Assembly: GCA_030684475.1 (NCBI GenBank)
Contig: JAUXWB010000529.1
Location: forward strand, 1 to 49,358
Length of the DNA: 49,358 nt
Origin: Reyranella sp.
GTDB taxonomy: Bacteria > Pseudomonadota > Alphaproteobacteria > Reyranellales > Reyranellaceae
Direction of reading: 5' to 3'
The position numbers were made by a program, and so were the translations under genes. The notes beneath the pieces are model-generated. The model searched no databases. It was not told the DNA's origin and saw nothing but the letters and a program-made list of their open reading frames with translations. Below, piece after piece: positions 1 through 7,745 of the stretch. Position 1 is the first letter of the stretch. Every line of letters starts with the position of its first letter.

Positions 1-1
1 A

Positions 2-406
2 ATCCTGCGCCGGGTGCGGCTGGAAGACCCGATGAAGTCCAAGCAATTGAAGCGCGCCCTGGAGGATCTGGCCGAGGAGGGCGTGACGCAGGTGTTCCGC
101 CGCGTCATCGGCGGCGACCATATCGTGGGCGTGGTCGGCGAGCTGCAGTTCGACGTGCTGAAGACGCGTGTCGATGCCGAGTACCAGATCAAGATCGACC
201 TCGAGCCGGCGCCGTTCGAGACCGCGCGCTGGATCTCGGCCGAGACCAAGGCCGACCTGGAAGAGTTCATGTCAGCCAACCGCGGCGGCATGTCGGAGGA
301 CCGCGACGGCTCGCCGGTGTTCCTGGCGCGCAACGCCTGGGAGCTGGGTTACGTCGCCGAGAAGAGCCCGAAGATAAAATTCTCCGATATCCGCGAACGG
401 GCGTGA
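2..406 (+). CDS. prfC: Peptide chain release factor 3, C-terminal part
   Basis: RF3 is the translational GTPase that removes RF1/RF2 from the ribosome after termination. Only the last ~134 residues are present; the reading frame is open from base 2, so the start lies upstream of the window. The visible part is the RF3-specific C-terminal domain, with the conserved segments VVGELQFDVLK and ETARW and the closing KFSDIRER. The GTTG-binding G domain and motifs are outside the window. The gene ends ten bases before a G/C palindrome and converges with a CoA-transferase gene. Assignment rests on my recognition of the family C-terminus. Confidence 0.93.
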   Translation: MLRRVRLEDPMKSKQLKRALEDLAEEGVTQVFRRVIGGDHIVGVVGELQFDVLKTRVDAEYQIKIDLEPAPFETARWISAETKADLEEFMSANRGGMSEDRDGSPVFLARNAWELGYVAEKSPKIKFSDIRERA

Positions 407-416
407 TTTCATTTCT

Positions 417-437
417 CCTCCCCCGAGACGGGGGAGG
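417..437. repeat. G/C palindrome between convergent genes
   Basis: Perfect 9-bp arms CCTCCCCCG and CGGGGGAGG around a 3-nt loop. It sits between the convergent ends of prfC and the CoA-transferase. There is no T-tract, so a classical intrinsic terminator is not shown. The same palindrome core occurs in the repeats around the DUF559 gene near 30.3-30.9 kb. Confidence 0.7.
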
Positions 438-449
438 TAAGTCTTTCGT

Positions 450-1670
450 CTAAGCCTTCTTCTCCGTCACGGGCCTTGTGACGCCGTCGGTGCGCAGGCG
501 GGCCAGCTCATCGGCCTTGAGCGCAAGCAACTCGCCAAGAACCGAATCGGTGTGCTGTCCGAGCGTCGGCGCCGGCGAGCGAATCTCCGACTTGCCGCCG
601 GTGTGGAGCCGGATCGCCGAGATCGGCACGCGGGTCTTGCCGCGGCGTGGATGGTTTATGTCGACCCAGAATCCGCGGGCCTCGAGATGGGGATCGGTCG
701 CCACCTCGCGCGCCGTCTTGACCGGCGCGCAGGGCACATGCGCCTCGTTGAGGAGTTTCAGCACTTCGGCCTTCGAGCGCGTCAGCGTCCAGGCCGATAC
801 AATGTCGTCGACCTCTGCCATGCGCTTGGCCCGGCCTACCGTGCTCGACAGCCCGGGGTCTTCGAGCAGCTCGGGACGACCCAGCATCCGGCACATCGAA
901 TGCCAGTGCCGCTCGGCGGCGGTGAAGATCGCCACGTAGCCGTCGGCGCAGGGGTAGGTGTTGTACGGCGCCATGGCGAGCGCAGGATGCCTGTTGCCCG
1001 TGCGGTCGGGCACGTTGGTATCGCCGTCCATGACGGCGCCCATGGCCGAGGCGAGCGACGTTACCGCCGCTTCATGCATGGCCACCTCGACGCGCTGGCC
1101 TTTGCCGGTCCGCTCACGTTGGACCAGCGCCCCCAGGACGCCGGCGCAGAGGTGGATGCCCGCCAGGAAATCGCACACGGCGGCACCCGCCTTGGTCGGC
1201 GGGCCGTCGGCATCGCCGGTGGCGTTGGTGATGCCGCTCATCGCCTGGACGGTGACGTCCATGGCGGGAAGGTCGCGATAGGGCCCGTCGAGGCCGAAGC
1301 CCGAGCTGCCGCCATAGACCAGGCGCGGGTTGAGCTTGCTCAGCACCTCGTAGCCGAGACCGAGGCGATCCATCACGCCCGCGGCGAAATTTTCGATCAG
1401 CACGTCGGCCTTGGCGACGAGTTCGAGCAAGATCGCCTTGCCGCGTTGCTGCTTGAGGTCGAGCACCACCGACTCCTTGTTGGAGTTCAGCATGACCAGC
1501 GGATAGGGCTCGACCTCGCGTTTGCGGCGGCGGACCACGTCGCCCTCCGGCGGCTCGATCTTGAGCACCCGTGCGCCCATGAAGGCGAGCTGCAGGCCGC
1601 AATAGGGGCCGTTGTAGATCTGCCCGAGATCGAGAACGAGCATCCCGTCGAGTGGGCGGCGAATGGTCAT
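450..1670 (-). CDS. CaiB/BaiF family (class III) CoA-transferase
   Basis: Moves CoA from an acyl-CoA donor to a carboxylic acid through an enzyme-bound anhydride; the substrate cannot be told from sequence. 406 aa, normal for the family. The N-terminus (PLDGMLVLDLGQIYNGPYCG) and the AMDVTVQAMSG segment carrying the expected catalytic Asp are clear. I start it at the ATG at 1670, preceded by GGAGGAAG at good spacing; an in-frame start 45 bp upstream adds residues without family likeness. It is divergent from the membrane cyclase. A second, distant paralogue lies at 44.3-45.5 kb. Confidence 0.92.
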   Translation of the reverse strand: MTIRRPLDGMLVLDLGQIYNGPYCGLQLAFMGARVLKIEPPEGDVVRRRKREVEPYPLVMLNSNKESVVLDLKQQRGKAILLELVAKADVLIENFAAGVMDRLGLGYEVLSKLNPRLVYGGSSGFGLDGPYRDLPAMDVTVQAMSGITNATGDADGPPTKAGAAVCDFLAGIHLCAGVLGALVQRERTGKGQRVEVAMHEAAVTSLASAMGAVMDGDTNVPDRTGNRHPALAMAPYNTYPCADGYVAIFTAAERHWHSMCRMLGRPELLEDPGLSSTVGRAKRMAEVDDIVSAWTLTRSKAEVLKLLNEAHVPCAPVKTAREVATDPHLEARGFWVDINHPRRGKTRVPISAIRLHTGGKSEIRSPAPTLGQHTDSVLGELLALKADELARLRTDGVTRPVTEKKA

Positions 1671-1836
1671 GGCACTTCCTCCGGTCGGCGACCTTATCGC
1701 GAAGTGGTGGCCCATGGCCGCATGAACCTGCCGCCAGAGCCGTCCTGCGAAGCGACGCCCTCTTGTTCCGGCCAGCCGGAATGTGCTTTAGGGTCGCGGC
1801 ACTCCCCGAGGAGCGAAGCGAGGAAGAACGCCCGCC

Positions 1837-3198
1837 GTGGCCGATGAGACCGTCCAACCGTCCGAAGACGGTTCGCCAGGCTGGCGAGAGCGCCTCCACC
1901 TGGAGGAGATGAGCGGCTTCGCCTTCGCCTTCAAGGCGCGCGTCATCGCGCTCGGTGCCGTCGTGGTCTGGGTGGTTCTCTCCGCGTCGCTCGGCCGGCT
2001 GCCGTTCCTGCTGGGTGCGGCTGCGCTCTTCTTCGTCGTCGGCTGGATCGCCTACCGCAGCCGCACGAGCCCCTACATGCTGGCGATCCAGGCCGTCTGC
2101 GCCCTGGCCGACGTCGCCATCATCGTCCTCGCCAGCCACATGCCCGACGGCGACTGGAACGAATGGGCGTTGCAGACCTGGCTGCGCCGCTCGGCCTTCC
2201 TCTATCTCGTGGCCTATGTCGCGAGCAGCGCGCTCACCTTCTCGGTCAAGGTTGTGCTGCTCTCGGGCATCGCCGCCACGCTCGGCCTCATCGCATCGTT
2301 TGCCTGGGTGCTCTACGTCGCCACATATGTCGATTCGTTCAAGGGGTTTGTGTCCGACGGGCCCTACGACCTGCTGCGCCAGCTCATGCAGATCCAGAAC
2401 GTCGAGCCCTGGGTTTTCATGATGAACCAGGTGGTGCTGCTCGCCATCACCACCTGCCTGATCGCCGGGGCGATCTGGCGGGCGCGCCGTCATGTCGAGC
2501 GCGCCGTGCAGGCGGAGTTCCAGCGCGCCAACCTCGGCCGTTTCTTCTCGCCCGCCGTGGCCAACCGCCTGGCCGAGGACGTTCAGTCGCTCGACGGCGG
2601 CCGTGCGCAGACGGCGGCCGTGCTGTTCGTCGACATTATCGGCTCGACCCGGCGCATGGAGGCTTTCACGCCGGAACAAGTGATCGAGGCGGTGCGCGCT
2701 TTTCATCAGCGCATCGTGCCGGTCGTGTTCCGCCACAACGGCTCGATCGACAAGTTTCTCGGCGACGGTGTCATGGCCGTGTTCGGCGCGCCGGAGAAGG
2801 CGCCCTACGACGCGCGCGACGCGCTGCTGTGCGCCGTCGAGGTGCTCGACACGATCGATCGCTGGAATTCCACCCGGATCCAACGCGGCTACGTCGCCAC
2901 GACCGTGGCGCTCGGCCTCCACTACGGGCCGGTGATCCAGGGCAATGTCGGCATCGCGGACCGGCTCGAGTTCACTACGCTCGGCGACACCGTGAACGTC
3001 GCCAACCGGCTCGAGGCCATGACGCGCCAGCACGACGCCGGCATCCTGATGAGCAAGGAGGCGATGGACGCCGCGGAGCGGTCCAGCCCCCTGCCGGTCC
3101 GGATCAGGGCGCGCTGCCGCGACCTCGGCGTGCTGCCGATCACGGGCCACGAGGCGCCGCTGCATGTCATCGCCATCGACAGGGAGACGAGACCATGA
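1837..3198 (+). CDS. Membrane-bound class III adenylate/guanylate cyclase
   Basis: Predicted to make cAMP from ATP at the inner membrane. 453 aa from a GTG preceded by AGGAAG. Residues ~31-212 hold about six hydrophobic segments; a short linker (GRFFSPAVANRLAED) leads to the catalytic domain from ~255. The two metal-binding aspartates are visible (Asp266 in FVDIIGS, Asp310 in KFLGDG), with a base-recognition Lys306 and the VNVANRLE motif. The partner position to that Lys reads RLEFTTLG, Glu where Asp is common, so adenylate over guanylate preference is only likely. The stop overlaps the next ATG (ATGA), so the RidA gene is translationally coupled. Confidence 0.9.
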   Translation: MADETVQPSEDGSPGWRERLHLEEMSGFAFAFKARVIALGAVVVWVVLSASLGRLPFLLGAAALFFVVGWIAYRSRTSPYMLAIQAVCALADVAIIVLASHMPDGDWNEWALQTWLRRSAFLYLVAYVASSALTFSVKVVLLSGIAATLGLIASFAWVLYVATYVDSFKGFVSDGPYDLLRQLMQIQNVEPWVFMMNQVVLLAITTCLIAGAIWRARRHVERAVQAEFQRANLGRFFSPAVANRLAEDVQSLDGGRAQTAAVLFVDIIGSTRRMEAFTPEQVIEAVRAFHQRIVPVVFRHNGSIDKFLGDGVMAVFGAPEKAPYDARDALLCAVEVLDTIDRWNSTRIQRGYVATTVALGLHYGPVIQGNVGIADRLEFTTLGDTVNVANRLEAMTRQHDAGILMSKEAMDAAERSSPLPVRIRARCRDLGVLPITGHEAPLHVIAIDRETRP

Positions 3199-3545
3199 CC
3201 GACGTGAAGCGCATCGACCCCGGCCCGCGGCTGAGCGAAGCCGTGGTGCACGGCGACCGCATCCATCTCTCGGGCATGATCCCGGAGGACACCTCGCTCG
3301 ACATCGCGGGCCAGGTTGGCCAAGCGCTGAGCGAAATAGACGCCCTGCTGAAGCGCGCCGGCACGGACAAGTCGAAGCTGCTGACGGCCACCATCTTTCT
3401 GGCCGACATCGGCGATTTCGCGGCGATGAACGCGGTCTGGGACGCTTGGGTGGTGCCCGGCCAGGCGCCGGCCCGAGCAACGGTACAGGCCCAGCTCAAT
3501 GACCCGAAGATGAAGGTCGAAATCGTGGTCGTCGCGGCGATCTAG
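3195..3545 (+). CDS. RidA/YjgF family protein (copy 1)
   Basis: RidA proteins are small trimeric enamine/imine deaminases that protect PLP enzymes from reactive 2-aminoacrylate; related subfamilies act on other imines. 116 aa, a little shorter than classical RidA. Family features are the ATIFLADIGDF segment and the PARATVQAQL motif, whose Arg is the substrate carboxylate-binding residue of the family. The start is the ATG overlapping the cyclase stop. About 50 bp later comes a paralogue with the same layout. Without the full RidA active-site signature it may belong to an Rid1-7 subfamily rather than true RidA. Confidence 0.9.
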   Translation: MTDVKRIDPGPRLSEAVVHGDRIHLSGMIPEDTSLDIAGQVGQALSEIDALLKRAGTDKSKLLTATIFLADIGDFAAMNAVWDAWVVPGQAPARATVQAQLNDPKMKVEIVVVAAI

Positions 3546-3593
3546 CCTCTGCTAAGGTCGCGGCGCTTCGAGTTCCCAAGGAGGAGACAGACT

Positions 3594-3941
3594 ATGAGCG
3601 TCACACGTATCAACGCCGGTGCCCGCATGTCGAGCGCGGTGGTCCATGGCAACACGGTCTACCTTGCCGGCCTCACCGCCGACGATGCCAAGGCCGACGT
3701 AAAGGGTCAGACCGCCCAGATTCTGGCCAAGATCGACAAGTTCCTGGCCGAGGCCGGCACCGACAAGTCGAAGATCCTGTCGGCCAACATCTGGCTGACC
3801 GACATCGGCACCTGGGGCCAGATGAACGAAGTGTGGGACGCCTGGGTGTCGCCGGGCAACACGCCGGCGCGCGCCACGGTCGAGGCCAAGCTCGCCAATC
3901 CGGCGCTCAAGGTCGAGATCATGGTGCAGGCGGCCAAGTGA
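3594..3941 (+). CDS. RidA/YjgF family protein (copy 2)
   Basis: 115 aa paralogue of the preceding gene, sharing the IDxLLxxAGTDKSK-type middle and the PARATVEAKLANP motif with its Arg. Predicted role is imine/enamine hydrolysis in the cytoplasm. It has its own strong ribosome site (AAGGAGGAG, nine bases before the ATG), so it is not simply coupled to copy 1. An intrinsic terminator follows 20 bp after the stop, closing the cyclase-RidA-RidA unit. Tandem RidA copies usually point to distinct substrates or to a mixed trimer; neither can be decided here. Confidence 0.9.
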   Translation: MSVTRINAGARMSSAVVHGNTVYLAGLTADDAKADVKGQTAQILAKIDKFLAEAGTDKSKILSANIWLTDIGTWGQMNEVWDAWVSPGNTPARATVEAKLANPALKVEIMVQAAK

Positions 3942-3960
3942 CAGCGCACAAAAATGCAAA

Positions 3961-3986
3961 GGGCCGGCGAAAGCCGGCCCTTTTTT
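3961..3986 (+). terminator. Rho-independent terminator
   Basis: Perfect 8-bp stem GGGCCGGC / GCCGGCCC with a GAAA tetraloop, followed by six T. It ends the RidA transcript. An A-rich stretch just upstream of the stem (3950-3960) could let it also serve the converging dehydrogenase gene. Confidence 0.92.
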
Positions 3987-3994
3987 GTTGCCTG

Positions 3995-5398
3995 TCAGTT
4001 GATCGGCCCGATGATCTTGCCCGGGTTCATGATGTTGTCGGGGTCGAGCGCCTTCTTGATCGAGCGCATCAGCGACATCGCCTCGCCATGCTCCTCGTAG
4101 AGGTACTTGATCTTGCCGATGCCGACGCCGTGCTCGCCGGTGCAGGTGCCGCCGAGGTTCTGTGCCCGCGCGATCATGCGGTCGTTGAGGCCTTCCGCCC
4201 GTGTCAGGTAGGTCGGGTCGTCGGGATCGACCATCATGGTCAGATGGAAATTGCCATCGCCGACATGGCCGACGATGGGGGCGTAGAGCTTGTTCGCCAC
4301 GATATCCTTCTGGGTCTCGAGGATGCATTCGGCCAGGCGTGAGATCGGCACGCACACGTCGGTCGCCCACATGCCCCAGCCGGGCTTGGCGGCCTTGGCC
4401 GCCCAGGCGGCATCATGGCGGGCCTGCCACATCTTGCTGCGCTCCTCGGCCTGGCTGGTCCAGGCAAAGTCGCCGCCGCCATTCTCGGCGGCGAGCGCCT
4501 GCACCATCTCGGCCTGTTCCCTGGTGCCGGCCTCGGTGCCGTGGAACTCCAGCAGGAGCAGGTTCTTCGCCGGCAGGCTGAGCTTGGAATACTTGTTCAC
4601 GGTATCGACCGTCTCGGTGTCCATCAGCTCGATGCGCGCCACCGGGATGCCGGACTGGATGGTCTGGATCACGGTATTGACCGCGCCTTCGAGACTGTCG
4701 AAAGCGCAGGTCGCCGCGACCATCGATTCGGGAATGCCGTAGAGGCGGAGCGTCACCTCGGTGATGATGCCCAGCGTCCCCTCGGAGCCCACGAACAGTT
4801 TTACCAGGTCGTAGCCCGCGCTCGACTTGCGCGAACGCCGGCCGAGCCGCATCAGCCTTCCGTCGGCGGTGACGACCTGCAGCGACAGGACGTTCTCGCG
4901 CATGGTGCCGTAGCGCACCGCGTTGGTGCCCGAGGCGCGGGTGCTCGCCATGCCGCCGATCGAGGCGTCGGCGCCGGGATCGATCGGGAAGAAGAGCCCG
5001 GTGTCGCGGATATATTCGTTGAGCTGCTTGCGGGTGACGCCGGGCTGGACCACCACGTCGAGGTCGGCCTCGTTCACCTGCAGCACGCTATTCATGCGGC
5101 TGACGTCGAGCGAGATGCCGCCGTTGGGCGCGCTGATGTGGCCCTCCAGCGAGGTGCCGGTGCCGAAGGCGATGATGGGGGTCTTCAGCCGGGCGCAGAG
5201 TTGGACGATCTGCTGCACTTCCTCGACCGATTCGGCGAACACCACGGCGTCGGGCAGGTGCGCCTCGTGGTATGAAATGTCCTTGCCATGCTGCTCGCGC
5301 ACGGCGTGCGCCGTGCTGACGCGGTCGCCGTAAAGCTTCTTCAGCTCGGTGATGGTGCTGTCGACATTGAGGGGTCTTGCCGGGGCCGTTGCGGCCAT
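3995..5398 (-). CDS. FAD-linked D-lactate dehydrogenase (cytochrome) / GlcD-like oxidase
   Basis: Oxidises a 2-hydroxy acid, most likely D-lactate, with FAD and passes electrons to the respiratory chain. 467 aa, typical. The N-terminal PCMH-type FAD-binding domain (~residues 45-225) shows GTGTSLEGH and the glycine-rich DPGADASIGGMASTRASGTN segment; the C-terminal FAD-oxidase domain (~230-465) ends with VGHVGDGNFH and GEHGVGIGK, which carry the family's catalytic histidines. The ATG at 5398 follows GGAG. Convergent with the RidA genes and divergent from the thiolase. Glycolate or 2-hydroxyglutarate oxidase activity is an alternative within the family. Confidence 0.9.
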   Translation of the reverse strand: MAATAPARPLNVDSTITELKKLYGDRVSTAHAVREQHGKDISYHEAHLPDAVVFAESVEEVQQIVQLCARLKTPIIAFGTGTSLEGHISAPNGGISLDVSRMNSVLQVNEADLDVVVQPGVTRKQLNEYIRDTGLFFPIDPGADASIGGMASTRASGTNAVRYGTMRENVLSLQVVTADGRLMRLGRRSRKSSAGYDLVKLFVGSEGTLGIITEVTLRLYGIPESMVAATCAFDSLEGAVNTVIQTIQSGIPVARIELMDTETVDTVNKYSKLSLPAKNLLLLEFHGTEAGTREQAEMVQALAAENGGGDFAWTSQAEERSKMWQARHDAAWAAKAAKPGWGMWATDVCVPISRLAECILETQKDIVANKLYAPIVGHVGDGNFHLTMMVDPDDPTYLTRAEGLNDRMIARAQNLGGTCTGEHGVGIGKIKYLYEEHGEAMSLMRSIKKALDPDNIMNPGKIIGPIN

Positions 5399-5495
5399 GT
5401 TGGTTCTCCAAAGCTGCGGAGCAGCGAAGGGTGGCTAGCGCAGGGCGATTGGATACGCTCAAATGGCCGGAAAGCCAACCTGGAGAAACGCTGCC

Positions 5496-6746
5496 ATGCG
5501 CGACGTCTACGTGATCGGCGCCTACACCACGGTCTTCAAGAAGCACCCGGGGCTCAGCTTCGGCGATCTCGCGCGCGAGGCCTATCTCGGCGCACTTTCC
5601 GACGCCGGCATGAAGACCGGCGCCGATATCGAGTCCGGCTGGCTCGGCAATTGCGGCATGGGCTTCTGGGGCCAGAACTCGATCCGCGGCCAGGCGCTGT
5701 TCCAGCCACTGGTCGAGGAGGGGCTGTTTCCCGAGCGCGTGCCGATGTTCAACGTCGAGAACGCCTGTGCGACCGCCTCGACCGCCTTCATGGGCGCCTG
5801 GAAGGACGTGCTGGCCGGCACCCATGAGCTCTCGTTCTGCATCGGCATCGAAAAGCTTTTCAGCCCCGACGCGCCCGAGCGCACGGCGGGTCTCTTCAAC
5901 CAGGGCTACATCACCAGCCAGCATGAGAGGCTGCTCGAGGAAATGAACAAGGTCGGCAGCCTGATCGGTTCGAAGTTCGAGACAGGACCCGACCGCACCA
6001 TCTTCATGGACACCTACGCCATGCAGGCCAAGTGGCACATGTGGAAGTACGGCACGACGCAGGAGCAGATCGCCGCCGGCGCCGCCAAGAACCACAACTA
6101 CGGCGCGCTGAACGAGAAGGCGCAGTACCGCTTCCAGATGACGCCAGAGGCCGTGCTGCAGGATCGGCCGGTGTCGTATCCGCTGACCCGCGCCATGTGC
6201 GCGCCGATCGGCGATGGCGCGGCGGCGGCGCTGCTGTGCTCGAAGGACTATCTCGAGAAACTGCCCAAGGAGGTGCAGGCGCGCGCCATAAAAATTGCCG
6301 GTGTCGGCTTTTCCGGTGGCATGTACCGCGAACTCGACCGGCCCGGCCTGACCCACGCCGCTGCCGACAAGGCCTATAAGATGGCGGGGCTGGGGCCCGA
6401 GGATATCGACGTCGCCGAAGTGCACGACGCCACCAGCTTCTGTGAGATCTACCAGTGCGAGATGTTGCGCTTCTGCCCGGAGGGCGAGGGCGGCAGGTTC
6501 GTGGGCTCCGGCGCCACCGGTCCCGGCGGCAAGCTGCCGGTCAACACATCGGGCGGTCTCGTGTCGAAGGGCCATCCGGTCGGCGCCACGGGTCTCTCGA
6601 TGCTGGCCGAACTCGCGGCGCAGCTCCGCGGCGAGGCCGGGCCTCGCCAGGTCAAGGGCGCGGAAGTCGCACTCGCCGAAAACGGCGGCGGCGTCATCGG
6701 CATGGAAGAAGCCGTAGCATCGGTGGTGATTCTGCAGCGCTCTTGA
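5496..6746 (+). CDS. Thiolase-like acetyl-CoA acetyltransferase (SCP2-thiolase type)
   Basis: Predicted acyl-CoA thiolase or condensing-type enzyme of lipid or sterol-like side-chain breakdown. 416 aa. The nucleophilic Cys is in VENACATAST and the His in KGHPVGATG. The C-terminal Cys of classical thiolases is replaced by a glycine-rich ENGGGVIGM, as in SCP2-like thiolases. I chose the ATG at 5496 because GGAGAAACGCTGCC precedes it and the protein then opens with MRDVYVIGAYTT; an ATG 33 bp upstream is less likely. First gene of a same-strand set with an SDR, a cyclase and a hydrolase. Confidence 0.88.
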   Translation: MRDVYVIGAYTTVFKKHPGLSFGDLAREAYLGALSDAGMKTGADIESGWLGNCGMGFWGQNSIRGQALFQPLVEEGLFPERVPMFNVENACATASTAFMGAWKDVLAGTHELSFCIGIEKLFSPDAPERTAGLFNQGYITSQHERLLEEMNKVGSLIGSKFETGPDRTIFMDTYAMQAKWHMWKYGTTQEQIAAGAAKNHNYGALNEKAQYRFQMTPEAVLQDRPVSYPLTRAMCAPIGDGAAAALLCSKDYLEKLPKEVQARAIKIAGVGFSGGMYRELDRPGLTHAAADKAYKMAGLGPEDIDVAEVHDATSFCEIYQCEMLRFCPEGEGGRFVGSGATGPGGKLPVNTSGGLVSKGHPVGATGLSMLAELAAQLRGEAGPRQVKGAEVALAENGGGVIGMEEAVASVVILQRS

Positions 6747-6770
6747 AACCGGCTCGGAATATCCAACATG

Positions 6771-6797
6771 GTGTCTCCGGCATGATGAGGGAGACAC
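6771..6797 (+). promoter_or_regulatory. Hairpin that covers the SDR ribosome-binding site
   Basis: Perfect 8-bp inverted repeat GTGTCTCC (6771-6778) / GGAGACAC (6790-6797) with an 11-nt loop. The GGAG in the right arm is the best Shine-Dalgarno sequence for the SDR start at 6802, so the folded RNA would hide it. Function is inferred. Confidence 0.4.
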
Positions 6798-6801
6798 GGG
6801 A

Positions 6802-7695
6802 ATGACCATCCGCTTCGACAATCGCGTCGCCATCGTCACCGGTGCCGGCAACGGGCTCGGCCGCGCGCATGCGCTGCTGCTGGCGAGCCGCGGCGCCAGG
6901 GTCGTGGTGAACGATCCCGGCGGCGCCGTCGACGGCAAAGGCGGCGACCATGCTGCAGCCGACAAGGTGGTGGCCGAGATCAAGGCGGCGGGTGGCCTGG
7001 CCGTGCCCAACTACGATTCGGTGGCCGACCCGAAGAGCGCCGCCAACATCGTCAAGACCGCCGTCGATTCCTTCGGCACGGTCGACATCGTGGTCAACAA
7101 CGCGGGTGTGCTGCGCGACAAGACCTTCCACAACATGACGACAGAGGATTTCGACTTTGTCGTAAAAGTGCATTTCCTCGGCACCGCCTATGTGACGCAC
7201 GCGGCCTGGCCGATCCTGCGCGCCAAGTCCTACGGCCGCGTCGTCGTCACCTCGTCGAACTCAGGCATCTACGGCACCTTCGGCCAGGCCAACTATGGTG
7301 GCGCCAAGCTCGCGGTCGTGGGCTTCATGAATGCACTTCGCCTCGAGGGCCAGAAGTACAACATCATGATCAACGCGCTGGCGCCGGTGGCCGCCACGCG
7401 CATGACCGAGAGCCTGATGACGCCAGAAGTGCTGCACAAGCTCCGGCCGGAGTTCGTCTCGCCGATGGTGGCCTGGCTCTGCAGCGAGCAATGCCAGCGC
7501 ACCGGCGACATCTGGAGCGCCGGCGCCGGCACCTTTGCCCGCATCGAATACCGCGAGGCCGAAGGCGTGCGCATTGCAGGCCGCGCGCCGACCATCGAGG
7601 ATGTCGCGGCCAACATCGACAAGATCGCCGACGTCTCGGCCAGCCGGGTGTTCCGCACCTCCGGCGAGGAAGTTGCCGCCGTGGTGGGTTCCTGA
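6802..7695 (+). CDS. Short-chain dehydrogenase/reductase, MFE-2-like 3-hydroxyacyl-CoA dehydrogenase
   Basis: NAD(P)-dependent oxidoreductase, by likeness a (3R)-hydroxyacyl-CoA dehydrogenase as in peroxisomal multifunctional enzyme 2. 297 aa. Rossmann motif TGAGNGLGRAHA at ~residues 13-24, NNAG near 95, catalytic Ser (TSSNSG) and YGGAK (Tyr-x-x-x-Lys). The insertion NDPGGAVDGKGGDHAAAD after beta-strand 2 is typical of the MFE-2 subgroup. The C-terminal ~60 residues extend past the core fold. It follows the thiolase by 55 bp that contain a hairpin over its ribosome site, and runs into the next cyclase with no gap. Confidence 0.88.
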   Translation: MTIRFDNRVAIVTGAGNGLGRAHALLLASRGARVVVNDPGGAVDGKGGDHAAADKVVAEIKAAGGLAVPNYDSVADPKSAANIVKTAVDSFGTVDIVVNNAGVLRDKTFHNMTTEDFDFVVKVHFLGTAYVTHAAWPILRAKSYGRVVVTSSNSGIYGTFGQANYGGAKLAVVGFMNALRLEGQKYNIMINALAPVAATRMTESLMTPEVLHKLRPEFVSPMVAWLCSEQCQRTGDIWSAGAGTFARIEYREAEGVRIAGRAPTIEDVAANIDKIADVSASRVFRTSGEEVAAVVGS

Positions 7696-7745
7696 ACGCG
7701 GGGGTTCCCGCACGCGACCGGCTGGCCCCGGTCGCGGAATGGCTC

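Noticed and set aside
1114..3480. A 788-codon minus-strand open frame
   Set aside because: It covers the CoA-transferase in another frame and runs antisense to the membrane cyclase, both well supported; composition is typical of a G+C-rich shadow frame.
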